64,000 nt of DNA, from positions 21,668 through 85,667 of the forward strand of contig JAJZVM010000014.1 in NCBI GenBank assembly GCA_021845645.1, given 5' to 3'. The translations under genes and the position numbers were made by a program. Origin of the DNA: Bacillota bacterium. Lineage in GTDB: Bacteria; Bacillota_E; JAJZYS01; JAJYTV01. Shown here piece after piece: positions 34,166 through 42,927 of this stretch (position 1 is its first letter; each line of letters begins with the position of its first letter). Below the pieces are notes generated by a model. The model was given only the letters and a program-made list of their open reading frames with translations, ran no database searches and was not told the DNA's origin.

Positions 34166-35344
34166 GTGATCCGCGATGTGACGAACGACGCCGAAGCGCG
34201 GATGCTGCGGGAGGTCGCCCATGAATTCGCCGTGCGCAACTTGCGCGCGGCGGGCGAAGAAGCGGACCGGACGGGCGAGACGCCCTGGCAGGCGGTGCGC
34301 GCGGCTGGCGAGATCGGCCTCTTGGCGGCCAACGTGCCTGCGTCCCACGGCGGGCCGGCCGTCCGCCCGACGGCGATGGCCGCAGTGATGGAGGAGCTCG
34401 GCTGGGGGAACTTCGGCATCGCAGCGACGATCGGTGCCGCTTCGCTCGTGGCCGAGGCCTTGATCCGCGAGGGCAGCGAGGAGCAGAAGCGGCGCTATCT
34501 CAGCCACCTCTGCGACGCAGAAAACCCGTGGGTCGGGGCCTTCGCCCTCACGGAGCCAGAGTCCGGCTCGGAGCTCGAGATCTCCCTGCCCGGGGCATCG
34601 CAGCACCTCGCCAGCTTCGCCGAGCGCACCCAGGACGGGTATCGCCTGCAGGGTGCGAAACGCTTCATCACCAACGGCGGCAGGGCAGATCTGACGCTTC
34701 TCCTCGCCCGCAGCGGTCCCGAAAGGGACGGCGAGGGCTGGAGCCTCTTCCTGCTCGAGAAGGACACGGCCGGCCTGAAGGCGGGGCGGCAGATCCCCAC
34801 CATGGGTCTGCGCGGTTCCTATACCGGGGAACTCTTGCTCGAGAACTGCGAGGTGCCCGAGGGGGCCAGACTAGGCAAGCCGGGCGACGGGCTCAGGATC
34901 GTGCTCGAGGTGCTGCAGGTTGCCCGCACCATGATCGCGTCGGCCGCGGTCGGGCTCGCACGGGCTGCGTTCGAGGCGGCGCGGGCCTACACGCTAGAGC
35001 GCAGGCAGTTCGGTCGGCCGATCCGCGAGCACCAGCTGGTCTCGGGTTCGCTCGCGCGGATGCGTCTCGACATCGATGCCGCGCGCCTTCTGGTGCAGCG
35101 GGCGGCCCTGGATCTCGAAGCCGGGCGCGACGCCGCACTGAGCGCGGCGGAGGCCAAGCTCTTCGCGAGCGAGATGGCGGTGCGCGTGACGCAGGATGCC
35201 CTGCAACTCCACGGCGGCTACGGCTTCACGCGGGAGCTGCCGCTCGAGATGTGGGTGCGCGACGCCATCGTCAGCCGCATCTTCTTCGGGACGAGCGAGA
35301 TGCAGGTCCTCGAGATCGCGCACGGGGTCGACCGGGACTTCTAG
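34166..35344 (+). CDS. Acyl-CoA dehydrogenase
   Basis: A 392-residue acyl-CoA dehydrogenase, third of the window: FALTEPESGSELE, FITNGGRADLTLL, ERRQFGRPIREHQLVSG, LHGGYGFTRELPLEMWVRDA and FGTSEMQVLEIA. The GTG at 34166 was chosen because GGGGAGGGG is seven bases upstream; the open frame extends far upstream, over the end of the previous gene. It is followed by hemerythrin, AhpD-like and OsmC genes in the same direction, an unusual grouping that points to oxidation or detoxification rather than bulk beta-oxidation. Confidence 0.9.
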   Translation: MIRDVTNDAEARMLREVAHEFAVRNLRAAGEEADRTGETPWQAVRAAGEIGLLAANVPASHGGPAVRPTAMAAVMEELGWGNFGIAATIGAASLVAEALIREGSEEQKRRYLSHLCDAENPWVGAFALTEPESGSELEISLPGASQHLASFAERTQDGYRLQGAKRFITNGGRADLTLLLARSGPERDGEGWSLFLLEKDTAGLKAGRQIPTMGLRGSYTGELLLENCEVPEGARLGKPGDGLRIVLEVLQVARTMIASAAVGLARAAFEAARAYTLERRQFGRPIREHQLVSGSLARMRLDIDAARLLVQRAALDLEAGRDAALSAAEAKLFASEMAVRVTQDALQLHGGYGFTRELPLEMWVRDAIVSRIFFGTSEMQVLEIAHGVDRDF

Positions 35345-35422
35345 CGCCAGGGCGAAGCCCCGCGGGCGGCGGCGAAAGCGCCCAGGGCCAACGGCCCGAA
35401 AACATATGGGAAGGTGAGATGG

Positions 35423-35881
35423 ATGGACCAGAACGAACGGGCGATCGCTAAGATCCGGACGCATCACGCGGCCTTGCTCCAGGGTCTTCGCGAGCGCTGC
35501 GAAGGGCTGCTCGGGGCGGCCGCGGCAGGCGGCGCGACGCAGGAGCCGCAAGGCGAGCTGCTCATGTACCTGAACGGCGAGATCGTGCCGCACGCCGAGG
35601 CGGAGGAGGCCACGATCTACAAGCGCGGCCTTGAGGTGCCGGAGCTTGTCCTGCTGATCCAGGCGATGGTCGCCGAGCACGAACGCCTCCGCTCCCTGAC
35701 AGGTGCCCTCAGGGCGGCCAGGCCGGCTGTGTCCGCGGCGGCGCTCGGGCTCGCCATCACGGAGCTTTTCGCGGTGCACGCCGACAAGGAGAACGACCTC
35801 CTGCTGCCAAGGCTGGCGCGCGAACCTGGCGTGAGCCTCCACGAGCTTCTGGGGGACATGCACGCCAAGCTGGAAGGCTGA
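35423..35881 (+). CDS. Hemerythrin HHE-domain protein
   Basis: About 152 residues forming a four-helix bundle with diiron-ligand candidates in KIRTHHAALL, EIVPHAEAEEATIY, VAEHERL and AVHADKENDLLLP. HHE proteins bind a non-heme diiron centre and serve in oxygen, NO or iron-sulfur damage responses. ATG at 35423 chosen, with GGAAGGTGAG just upstream (a GTG three codons earlier lies within that site). The C-terminal part LHELLGDMHAKLEG is amphipathic. Confidence 0.85.
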   Translation: MDQNERAIAKIRTHHAALLQGLRERCEGLLGAAAAGGATQEPQGELLMYLNGEIVPHAEAEEATIYKRGLEVPELVLLIQAMVAEHERLRSLTGALRAARPAVSAAALGLAITELFAVHADKENDLLLPRLAREPGVSLHELLGDMHAKLEG

Positions 35882-35990
35882 CGGTCTCGGCGAGGACTTG
35901 GGATCTGCCCCGCGGAATCGTGCATCAGAGAGCCGGCGTGCCGGGCCTCGCCTGCGCGCAGTCACCGTCTTTTTGGGGAGGGGATTCGCC

Positions 35991-36449
35991 GTGGAAGCGA
36001 GGATCGATTACCGTACTGCGGCGCCTTTGGCGCTCAAAGCCATGCTGGGACTCGAGGAGTACGTGCGGGGAAGCGAGCTCGAGCCGGCGCTGCTTGAGCT
36101 CGTGCGCACGCGCGCGTCACAGCTGAACCGCTGCGGCTACTGCCTCGACATGCACACGAAGGACGCCCGCGCAGGTGGCGAGACGGAGCAGCGCCTCTAT
36201 GCCCTGAGCGCCTGGCGCGAGACGCCTTTCTACTCGCCGCGCGAGCGTGCGGCGCTGGCCTGGACAGAGGCGCTCACGCTGATCTCGCAGGATCCCGTGT
36301 CGGACGAACTCTACGCCGAGGTACGCGCCGAGTTCGGCGAGAAGGAGCTTGTCGATCTCACGATGGCCATCGTCGCGATCAACGGTTGGAACCGCCTGGC
36401 CGTCGGCATGCGCACCGTGCCGGGCAGCTACCGGCGCAGGGATGGCTAG
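35991..36449 (+). CDS. AhpD-like/carboxymuconolactone decarboxylase-family peroxidase
   Basis: About 152 residues with the AhpD-type active site: ELVRTRASQLNRCGYCLDMHTKDAR, i.e. the CxxC pair plus downstream His and the preceding Gln/Asn. The family reduces alkyl hydroperoxides or acts as a disulfide reductase partner. GTG start behind GGGGAGGGG. It lies between hemerythrin and OsmC genes, supporting a redox-stress role. Confidence 0.87.
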   Translation: MEARIDYRTAAPLALKAMLGLEEYVRGSELEPALLELVRTRASQLNRCGYCLDMHTKDARAGGETEQRLYALSAWRETPFYSPRERAALAWTEALTLISQDPVSDELYAEVRAEFGEKELVDLTMAIVAINGWNRLAVGMRTVPGSYRRRDG

Positions 36450-36462
36450 GGGGCGGCGGAGC

Positions 36463-36903
36463 ATGTCCGAGGATCTCGACTTCCGCATACAGGTGCGCTG
36501 GTCCGGCAGCGGGCGAAGCGGCCTCGGCACCATCTCCTCGGGCGGGCAGAGCATCACCTACTCGGCCCCGGCCGCCATGGGCGGACGGGGCACAGGCACA
36601 AGTCCCGAGGAACTCCTGATCGCCGCGGTCGGCTCATGCTACAGCGGTACCCTGGCGCGCATCCTGCAACAGCGCGGCCTGCCTGTGGACCGGCTCGACC
36701 TTGGCGCAAGCGGCGTTGTCACTGGCTACCCGGGCGACACCCGCTTCGCGCGCATCGTTGTCGAGCCATCCATCGAGGGCGGCGACAACTCGCGCGTGCA
36801 GGAGTACCAGGAAGCCGCCGAGGCTGCCTGCAGGCGCTGCTTCATCGGCGGAACGCTCAAGGAGACAATCGAGTACACCGTAGGCGAGGTCCGCGTTTCC
36901 TGA
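36463..36903 (+). CDS. OsmC/Ohr-family peroxiredoxin-like protein
   Basis: A 146-residue OsmC-fold protein with both redox cysteines: AVGSCYSGTLARILQQRG (first) and AACRRCFIGGTL (second). The family reduces organic hydroperoxides. ATG at 36463; an in-frame ATG at 36442 is possible. It is the last gene of the 34166-36903 run and faces the converging lipoprotein gene. Confidence 0.87.
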   Translation: MSEDLDFRIQVRWSGSGRSGLGTISSGGQSITYSAPAAMGGRGTGTSPEELLIAAVGSCYSGTLARILQQRGLPVDRLDLGASGVVTGYPGDTRFARIVVEPSIEGGDNSRVQEYQEAAEAACRRCFIGGTLKETIEYTVGEVRVS

Positions 36904-36939
36904 AGGCCCGGCATCCAGCGCGGAGGCCCTCCGTCGGGA

Positions 36940-38034
36940 TCAGGCATGGGGCAGCCGTATCCACCGGACGCCGGCCGGCGTGACGTAGGTCAGGAGGTCG
37001 CCGTAGAGCTCAGGCATGAAGCCCGGGATCCGATAGAGCTGGTCGGTGCGCAGGTCGAGCAGCTCGGACCGCTGTGCCCACCAGCTGATGTAGCCGTTGC
37101 CGATGCTCGGGTTCGAGGGATAGTCTCCCGGCGCGGTGATTCTGATCATCGTGCGGTCCTCGCGCAGATAGAGTCCCTCGTCGACGCCGAAGTCCTCGGT
37201 GAAGGCGAGGCCACCAGGTCCCCGCACCACCGACGTGAGCACCCCGGAAGTGCGCCAGAGCGTGTGCGGTTTCCCGCCGGTCAGCGGGACCGACACGATC
37301 TCGCCCTGCACAGGGTCGGCGGGATCGGCCGGCTTGATTGCGAGGTAGGCGTGGCTCTTGCCCGTGTCGAGCGCGATCACGTCGAGCGAGGAACGATCGC
37401 TCGCCTTGCGGTACAGGTCCCGGCACGCGTAAGTCCGGAGGTCGCAGGCGACGACACTCGTCAGATCGTTGCCGCCCTCGGTGCGCGTATTCAGGAAGAT
37501 CAACTCGTGCCCGACGAAGTGGAACGAGGTATCGATGCTGCCACGGTCTTCTGGCGGCAGGCGGAGCAACCTCGCCGGACCTCCCGAAAGCGGCTCAAGT
37601 TGCACGGGAGCGTCGCGCGGACCGGACTCCGGCCCCACCTGGAAGGCGACGCCGTCCAGACCCACCGCCGCCGAGGTGGCGATGTCGCGATGCTTACCTG
37701 GAGAGATCGAAACGATCAGGCCTTCACTGCCCGTCGCCGGCTCGCCGAAGTAGAGCCCGTCCGCCGGACCATTCCGGCTTGGCAGGACGCTCAGGAGCAC
37801 GCCCTTGCCAGGCAGGTATCCCGCAGCCGCCTGGCCGACGCCCGCAAAGAGCCCCTTGGGCCAGGCGGAGGGCAGGTTTTGCGGCCTGAGCGCGCGGTAG
37901 AGATTGATGACGTCCGCGGGCGGCGCAGGTCCTGCGGAGGGCAGAAAGGTCGGTTCGGGATAGGTTTTGCAGCCGCTGAGCAGGAGGCCGAGCATGGCGG
38001 TCAGCGCGAGCCGCGGCAGGATGCCCCGCGTCAT
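36940..38034 (-). CDS. Putative lipoprotein with beta-propeller-like repeats
   Basis: A 364-residue exported protein. The N-terminus is a lipoprotein signal (MTRGILPRLALTAMLGLLLSGC), with the lipobox LLSGC. The mature part has repeating blades such as GGPARLLRLPPEDRG, GGKPHTLWRTSGVLTSVV and DRTMIRITAPGDYPSNPSI, suggesting a TolB/beta-propeller-like fold. ATG at 38034 has GGGAGGTG nine bases upstream. No specific ligand can be predicted. Confidence 0.78.
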   Translation of the reverse strand: MTRGILPRLALTAMLGLLLSGCKTYPEPTFLPSAGPAPPADVINLYRALRPQNLPSAWPKGLFAGVGQAAAGYLPGKGVLLSVLPSRNGPADGLYFGEPATGSEGLIVSISPGKHRDIATSAAVGLDGVAFQVGPESGPRDAPVQLEPLSGGPARLLRLPPEDRGSIDTSFHFVGHELIFLNTRTEGGNDLTSVVACDLRTYACRDLYRKASDRSSLDVIALDTGKSHAYLAIKPADPADPVQGEIVSVPLTGGKPHTLWRTSGVLTSVVRGPGGLAFTEDFGVDEGLYLREDRTMIRITAPGDYPSNPSIGNGYISWWAQRSELLDLRTDQLYRIPGFMPELYGDLLTYVTPAGVRWIRLPHA

Positions 38035-38254
38035 GGCGATGGCACCTCCCTTGCAACCGCACTTTAGCATCTCGCATGGCCATCGCGAGGGAACTGGATC
38101 ACACCGAAGAAGGTCATACGGACATCGGTTTGACTGCAAGATCGGAAGCGACCTTGCCGAGGTTGCAACGCAGGCAGCGTGTCGCCGAGACGTTGCAGTG
38201 CTGTCCATGCCGCACTTCCGCCGTGCAGACGGAAGCGGGAGGACCCGCCGGAGA

Positions 38255-38428
38255 CTACCGGCGCATGATGGCGCGGATCAAGGCCTTCAGCCATTCCGGA
38301 CCGCGGCGCGGCGCGGCATCGACATCGTCGGGAGCCACCAGCTCCTGCTTTTCGCGCTGCCTCTGTTCCAGCAGGAGCTCTTCCGCCTGCAGCGTGTCGA
38401 ATTCACGGGACCTGTCGAAGCCGGTCAT
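38255..38428 (-). CDS. Small hypothetical protein, 57 aa
   Basis: A possible short gene upstream of the lipoprotein gene. From an ATG with GAGGTGAT four bases upstream it encodes a charged, helical peptide (FDTLQAEELLLEQRQREKQEL) with a basic C-terminus (WLKALIRAIMRR). The plausible composition and ribosome binding site support it, but there is no recognised family. The frame is open to 38566. Confidence 0.4.
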   Translation of the reverse strand: MTGFDRSREFDTLQAEELLLEQRQREKQELVAPDDVDAAPRRGPEWLKALIRAIMRR

Positions 38429-38602
38429 CCGGATCACCTCGTCCCGGACGGCGCCACGCCGCCCCTCTTTGGCCAGAGGATAGATGGAGCCGCCAGGAGT
38501 TGCAAGTTTCCCGGCGCCGGGGAGCGTGTGGCCGCAAGGTGGTCGTATCCTGGTGCCGCAGGACATCTCGTGCTACGTTCATTGCGGGAAGGGGTGCAGT
38601 CG

Positions 38603-39301
38603 TTGGTCCATCCGCAGGCTCCCGCGGCATCGGCCGCCCTGGCCGAGGTGACGCCGTTTGCCGAACTGCCCGGGGCGACGCTGGCCCGGCTTGCCGATAT
38701 CACGAGCATCCGGCGCTATCGCAAGGACATGTACATATTCGGCGAGGGCGAGCCGGCGGAGATGCTCTGCTTCGTGCACCGCGGCGTCGTGAAGGTGTTC
38801 AAGACCACGTCGGACGGCCAGGAGCAGACGCTGCACCTCTTGCAGCAGAACGAACTCTTCGCCGTGACGGGGTTTGTCGTCGGGGGCATCTACCCGGGCA
38901 CGGCGCAGACGCTCGAGGACAGCTGGGTCGGCTGCATCCGCAACCAGGCCCTGCGCGGGCTGGCGCAGAGCGATGTCTCGCTCGCATGGTCCCTGCTCGC
39001 CTTTTTCGCACGCCGCCTCACCGGCACCTCGCAGCAGGTGCTGGACCTCGGCACGCGCGACACGGCGGGACGACTTGCGGCCGCGCTCTTGCAACTCGCC
39101 GGGGTCCGGGACCGCAGCATGGGCAAGCACGTCAGGGTGGGGCTGCAGGTGACGCATCGGGAACTCGCGCAGCTCATAGGCGCGTCGCGCGAGACGGTGA
39201 CGCGCCTCCTGGGCGAGTTCCGCCAGGAGGGCAGCATCTTCGTCGATGCGGACGGCCATCTCGAGATCACGCCCGAACTTCTGCAGAGCCGGCTCGATTA
39301 G
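38603..39301 (+). CDS. Crp/Fnr-family transcriptional regulator
   Basis: A 232-residue regulator: cyclic-nucleotide-binding-like beta barrel (YRKDMYIFGEGEPAEMLCFVHRGVVKVFK) and a C-terminal helix-turn-helix (THRELAQLIGASRETVTRLLGEF). The N-terminal region lacks the FNR four-cysteine cluster signature; two cysteines (MLCF and VGCIR) are present, too few to claim an iron-sulfur cluster. TTG start with AAGGGG eight bases upstream. It sits beside DUF59, DUF2249 and membrane protein genes, which it probably controls in response to redox or respiratory conditions. Confidence 0.9.
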   Translation: MVHPQAPAASAALAEVTPFAELPGATLARLADITSIRRYRKDMYIFGEGEPAEMLCFVHRGVVKVFKTTSDGQEQTLHLLQQNELFAVTGFVVGGIYPGTAQTLEDSWVGCIRNQALRGLAQSDVSLAWSLLAFFARRLTGTSQQVLDLGTRDTAGRLAAALLQLAGVRDRSMGKHVRVGLQVTHRELAQLIGASRETVTRLLGEFRQEGSIFVDADGHLEITPELLQSRLD

Positions 39302-39307
39302 CGGCTT

Positions 39308-39619
39308 TCAGCCCATGCCGAGCTCCTCGCGCGCGTAATCGTTCATCATGCGCGGATCCCAGGGCGGGGAGAAGACCAGTTGCACCCGCACGTCGCTGAC
39401 CCCGAGCGGCAGCATCGCGCGCTCGATCGAGCGTCCGATGATCGCGTGCAGGGGGCAGCCGGGCGTCGTCAAAGTCATTGTGACGTCGACGACGCCGTCG
39501 TCCGTCACGTCGAGGCTGTAGACGAGGCCGAGCGAGACGATGTCGACGCCGAGCTCGGGGTCCATGACTTCGCGCAGGACGTCGACCACCTCGGCCTTGG
39601 TCGGTGCCGGGCCGGTCAT
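39308..39619 (-). CDS. MIP18/DUF59-family metal-sulfur cluster protein
   Basis: A 103-residue MIP18-family protein (PaaD/SufT-like): DVLREVMDPELGVDIVSLGLVY, the TLTTPGCPLH motif with its cysteine, and VFSPPWDPRMM. The family helps assemble or repair iron-sulfur clusters on client enzymes. Its start overlaps the upstream DUF2249 gene by four bases. It converges on the crp gene with only six bases between them. Confidence 0.87.
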   Translation of the reverse strand: MTGPAPTKAEVVDVLREVMDPELGVDIVSLGLVYSLDVTDDGVVDVTMTLTTPGCPLHAIIGRSIERAMLPLGVSDVRVQLVFSPPWDPRMMNDYAREELGMG

Positions 39620-39852
39620 GAGCCCGGGGTCCGCGTGAAGCGCACGCGGTAGTCGCCGCCGCCGAGCGACTCGGTCGTGTGGCTGAAGCCCTTCGCGCCG
39701 AGAACACCGAAAAGAGGCACCGGCTCGAACGGCGCCAACAGGACGAGCTCCTCGTCCACCTCGAGTTCCGCCACAGCCTGCATGATATCGTCAAAGGGTT
39801 CGCCACCGGCCCGGATCGTCGCGCGGACGTCGAGCAGGCGTTCCTTCGCCAT
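39616..39852 (-). CDS. DUF2249 protein (copy 1)
   Basis: A 78-residue DUF2249 domain: AKERLLDVRATIRAGGEPFDDIMQAVAELEVDEELVLLAPFEPVPLFGVL. The ATG at 39852 was chosen because GGAGGTGG precedes it. DUF2249 proteins are small, TusA-like-fold proteins often found with hemerythrins, NnrS-like and denitrification genes; biochemical role unknown. It is coupled to the DUF59 gene and divergent from a second DUF2249 gene. Confidence 0.85.
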   Translation of the reverse strand: MAKERLLDVRATIRAGGEPFDDIMQAVAELEVDEELVLLAPFEPVPLFGVLGAKGFSHTTESLGGGDYRVRFTRTPGS

Positions 39853-39916
39853 TTCGCCACCTCCGCTCGGAGTCTTGCGAATCTGCCCTGAGACTAGTCG
39901 GCCGACGGTGCGTGGA

Positions 39917-39935
39917 TTGTGTCCTGCGACACCAA
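39917..39935. promoter_or_regulatory. Quasi-palindrome in the divergent DUF2249 intergenic region
   Basis: TTGTGTC (39917-39923) and GACACCAA (39928-39935) form a near-symmetrical site around four bases, with a perfect GTGTC/GACAC core. Its place between two divergent gene sets near crp makes it a candidate Crp/Fnr-type operator. Confidence 0.35.
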
Positions 39936-40015
39936 GACGCGGCTCGTCCGTCACAGCACGCCAGGGCCGGGCACGCTACGCTCGTGGCGATCGAGTTCGC
40001 GAAGGAGGGTATAGC

Positions 40016-40252
40016 ATGCCTGGTGACCAGACCCTTGACGTGCGCCAGATGGCTCCCGCGCAACGCCATGGCACGATTTTCAGCATGTTCGATCAGTTGA
40101 AGCCGGGTCAAGGCTTCGAGCTTGTCAACGACCACGACCCCAAGCCTCTCTACTACCAGTTCTCTGCCGAGCATGCCGGACAGTTCGAGTGGTCGTATCT
40201 CGAGCAGGGTCCGGAAGTCTGGCGGGTGCGCATCGGCCGCACGCAGAACTAG
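40016..40252 (+). CDS. DUF2249 protein (copy 2)
   Basis: A 78-residue protein: TLDVRQMAPAQRHGTIFSMFDQLKPGQGFELVNDHDPKPLYYQF followed by FEWSYLEQGPEVWRVRIGR. ATG with GAAGGAGG seven bases upstream. It is a more canonical DUF2249 domain than copy 1. It is followed after three bases by a 12-helix membrane protein gene and another overlapping it by four, so the three form one unit. Confidence 0.87.
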   Translation: MPGDQTLDVRQMAPAQRHGTIFSMFDQLKPGQGFELVNDHDPKPLYYQFSAEHAGQFEWSYLEQGPEVWRVRIGRTQN

Positions 40253-40255
40253 ACT

Positions 40256-41515
40256 ATGCTGCCGATGGCGCCGGGCGGCGCCGATGTGCGACTGCCGCTC
40301 GCGCATCTTGCCTTCGGCCTTCTGGCGAGCGTGGTGCTGGCGGCGTGCCTGCTCGAGCCCGGCTGGGCCACATACGGTCTGCCGGGCTCGACGTCGACCG
40401 TCGTGCTGACGCATCTTTTCACGCTCGGCTGGGTGACGGCCACCACGATGGGGGCGATGCTGATGATCGTGCCGGTGGCCGGCGTGGCCAAAGTGCCGGC
40501 GGGACGGTTTGCGCTGCTCGTCCCAGGCGCGACTTTGCCCGGCATCGTGCTGATGCTCCTCGGTTTCGGCCTGGGCCTGAATTCGCTCCTGGCCGTGGGC
40601 GGCAGCCTTGTCGTGATCGGCGTGCTGGCCTTCTACCTGATCCTCTGGCGCACGGTGGCGGGGGTGACCGTACCGTCCCCGACCCCCGCCGGAGCGCTCA
40701 TCGCATCCTCCTTTCTCGTGCTTACCGTCCTGCTCGGCCTGACCGAGGCCCTGAACCTGAGCTACGGCTTCTGGCAGTTCCCCTTCATGCGTTTCCTGGC
40801 GCTCCACGCAGCCCTTGGCGGCTTCGGCTGGGTCGCGTTCGCCATACTCGCTGTAAGCTACAAGCTGGTCGCGATGTTCACCCTGTCGCACGAGCACGAA
40901 CGCTATCCCAAGGCCGTCTTCGCGCTTTGGGGCCTGGCTGTGCTCTGGGCGGGCGCCATGGCGATCTGGGGCACCGACGCCCTCGCGGCGCTGGCCGCGC
41001 TGCCGGCGCTCGCCGCCTACGCCCTCTTTATCGCGGACATGCGCCTGCTGCTTTCGGCCAGGCAGCGACCGATCGAGCCGGGCATCCAGCAGGCGATCGT
41101 GAGCTGGATCGTGCTCGGCATCCTTCTGGTTGCCATTCCGCTGCAGCTTCTCGGCGTCTTCCAGGTCTCGATCTTCGCCTTCGCCTGGCTTTTCGTCTTC
41201 GGCTTTGCCGGGGCGAACCTCTGGGGCTTCCTGTTCAAGATAGCGCCGTTTCTCATCTGGTTTCACAGCTACGCCGAACTCGCCCCGGGCAGGCGGGCGC
41301 CGAAGCTGACCGAAATGGTCGGTCCCAGGTACCTGCGTGCCGGTAGCTGGCTGCTTTACCCTGCGATCCCGCTCGGCGCGATCGGCCTCGCGGCAGGGTA
41401 TCCGCTCGCCGTTCAGGCGGCAGACCTGCTCGCGCTCCTCGCCGCTCTCGCCTTCGCCGCGTCGGGCTGGCGCCTTACGGTCCACTATCTCGGCCGGGCG
41501 CAGGCGGGCCGGTGA
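40256..41515 (+). CDS. Polytopic membrane protein, NnrS/heme-copper-like (copy 1)
   Basis: A 419-residue protein with about 12 transmembrane helices. Histidines lie at helix positions (VVLTHLFTLGWVTATTMGAMLMIVPV, FLALHAALGGFGWVAFAIL, LIWFHSYAEL). The overall pattern resembles NnrS and distant heme-copper oxidase subunit I-like proteins. Exact family uncertain. Coupled to DUF2249 copy 2 and to the following membrane gene; probably involved in NO or respiratory metabolism. The metal-binding idea is inference. Confidence 0.7.
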   Translation: MLPMAPGGADVRLPLAHLAFGLLASVVLAACLLEPGWATYGLPGSTSTVVLTHLFTLGWVTATTMGAMLMIVPVAGVAKVPAGRFALLVPGATLPGIVLMLLGFGLGLNSLLAVGGSLVVIGVLAFYLILWRTVAGVTVPSPTPAGALIASSFLVLTVLLGLTEALNLSYGFWQFPFMRFLALHAALGGFGWVAFAILAVSYKLVAMFTLSHEHERYPKAVFALWGLAVLWAGAMAIWGTDALAALAALPALAAYALFIADMRLLLSARQRPIEPGIQQAIVSWIVLGILLVAIPLQLLGVFQVSIFAFAWLFVFGFAGANLWGFLFKIAPFLIWFHSYAELAPGRRAPKLTEMVGPRYLRAGSWLLYPAIPLGAIGLAAGYPLAVQAADLLALLAALAFAASGWRLTVHYLGRAQAGR

Positions 41516-42714
41516 ACAGCTCGCCCCTGATCGTCACGCCGCGCACCGCGCCGCCGCCGCACGTCGTGCTGCGCCCGATCGCGGCAGGCCTGGGGGCGCT
41601 GATTCTCGCGGGGAGCTGGGTGGCATGGCTTGGCCTGCCGACGGGCACTCCGCTCCTCTCGCTCATCCACCTGGGCTTTGTCGCAGGTCTCCTCACCTTG
41701 GCGAGCGCCGCCGCGACCCAGCTCGGAGCGGCGACCACAGGCCAGTCCCATCCGCGGCCGGGGCTGCTCGGCGGCTTCGCACTCGGGGTTCCGGCCGGGG
41801 GCGCGCTGCTCAGCGCGGGCTTCGCATTTGGCGCGCCAGTCCTTCTGGCCATAGGCGGGGCCTTGGCCTTCACGGGCGTTGCCTTTGTCTTCGGCCACGC
41901 GCTGCGCCGGATCGGACGAAGCGGGTCCCTGCGCCCGCTTCACGTCGGCCTCCTGCTCGGCCTCGTCGGCTTCCTGGCTGCGGCCGCCATGGGGTTTGCA
42001 ATGGCGCTGGGCCTCACCCTCGGACACCCGTCGCTCCTCGGGCTCCTGCCCTGGCACCTCGCACTCGCCCTCGGCGCCGGCTTCGGTGCCTTGCTCGCGG
42101 GCGTCTCGTGGCAGCTTCTGCCGATGTTCGGGCGTGCCCGCCAGGTGCAGGGTCCACTCGGCTATTTGCCGGCTGGGGCGTTCGCCGCGGCGGCCTTGCT
42201 CGGCGCCATCGCCTGGGGGCGGATCGGCATTGGGGCTGCGTGGCTCCTGGCGATTGCGGCGGCCATACACCTTGCGATCACCGTGTGGTCCCTGGCGCGC
42301 GGCGCAGGCGCAAAACTGCCGCCCTTCACAGGGCTCGCCCATCTCGCATCCGCCGCACTGCTCTGCCTGGCCACGCTGCTCTTCGTCAGGGGTCTCTACG
42401 GCGACGCGCTGCTGGCCGCGTTCGGCGGCTACACCATCGCGATCCTGGGCTATCTCGAGCGCATCCTGCCCTTCATCGTGTTCGAGGCCCACCTCAACCG
42501 CCGCACCGGGCGGACGAAGGTACCGAAGCTGCAGGACATCCTGCCCGCTAAAGGCCGCCATGTCCTGCTTGCCGCATACCTCGCGGCACTCGTGCTGGCT
42601 TTGGCCTCCAGCTGGGGGGTCCGTCTCTTCGGCGTCGCCCTTGCTCTCATGGCCCTGCGCCTCCTTCTTGCCCTGCGGAACCTACCGCCAGGCACTTCAG
42701 GATCCGCAGAATGA
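41512..42714 (+). CDS. Polytopic membrane protein, NnrS/heme-copper-like (copy 2)
   Basis: A 400-residue membrane protein with about 12 helices and helix histidines (SLIHLGFVAGLLTLASAAATQLGA, LPWHLALALGAGFGALLAGVSWQLLPMFG). It shares the pattern of the preceding protein but is clearly divergent. The GTG start overlaps the previous stop by four bases (GTGA). Together they could form a two-subunit membrane complex. Function not known. Confidence 0.7.
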   Translation: MNSSPLIVTPRTAPPPHVVLRPIAAGLGALILAGSWVAWLGLPTGTPLLSLIHLGFVAGLLTLASAAATQLGAATTGQSHPRPGLLGGFALGVPAGGALLSAGFAFGAPVLLAIGGALAFTGVAFVFGHALRRIGRSGSLRPLHVGLLLGLVGFLAAAAMGFAMALGLTLGHPSLLGLLPWHLALALGAGFGALLAGVSWQLLPMFGRARQVQGPLGYLPAGAFAAAALLGAIAWGRIGIGAAWLLAIAAAIHLAITVWSLARGAGAKLPPFTGLAHLASAALLCLATLLFVRGLYGDALLAAFGGYTIAILGYLERILPFIVFEAHLNRRTGRTKVPKLQDILPAKGRHVLLAAYLAALVLALASSWGVRLFGVALALMALRLLLALRNLPPGTSGSAE

Positions 42715-42927
42715 AGACCGCAATATTTACGGTTTGGCAAGGCAAAGAGGGATAGGTTACCTGTGATGGTGCCCCATGGGGACTGCTTTAGGTTCTTCGG
42801 CTCTTCATGATAAAAGGAACTTTCCGACCGAGGGCGAACTCTCGCATCTGTATTTTCTACTTCCTGTCTCGTTATCGGAATGAGGGGCCATCGCAGTTGC
42901 GGGGGGGCGAACTGCTTCTTTCCCCAC

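Noticed and set aside
39791..42561. Long minus-strand frames (564 and 358 codons) opposite the membrane protein genes
   Set aside because: Highly charged, Arg/Glu/Gln-rich shadows of hydrophobic GC-rich codons.
42715..42927. Possible c-di-GMP riboswitch upstream of the EAL gene
   Set aside because: Some GGCAA and GGTTACC-like bits occur, but the conserved GGGACGCAAAGC core and pairing are absent.
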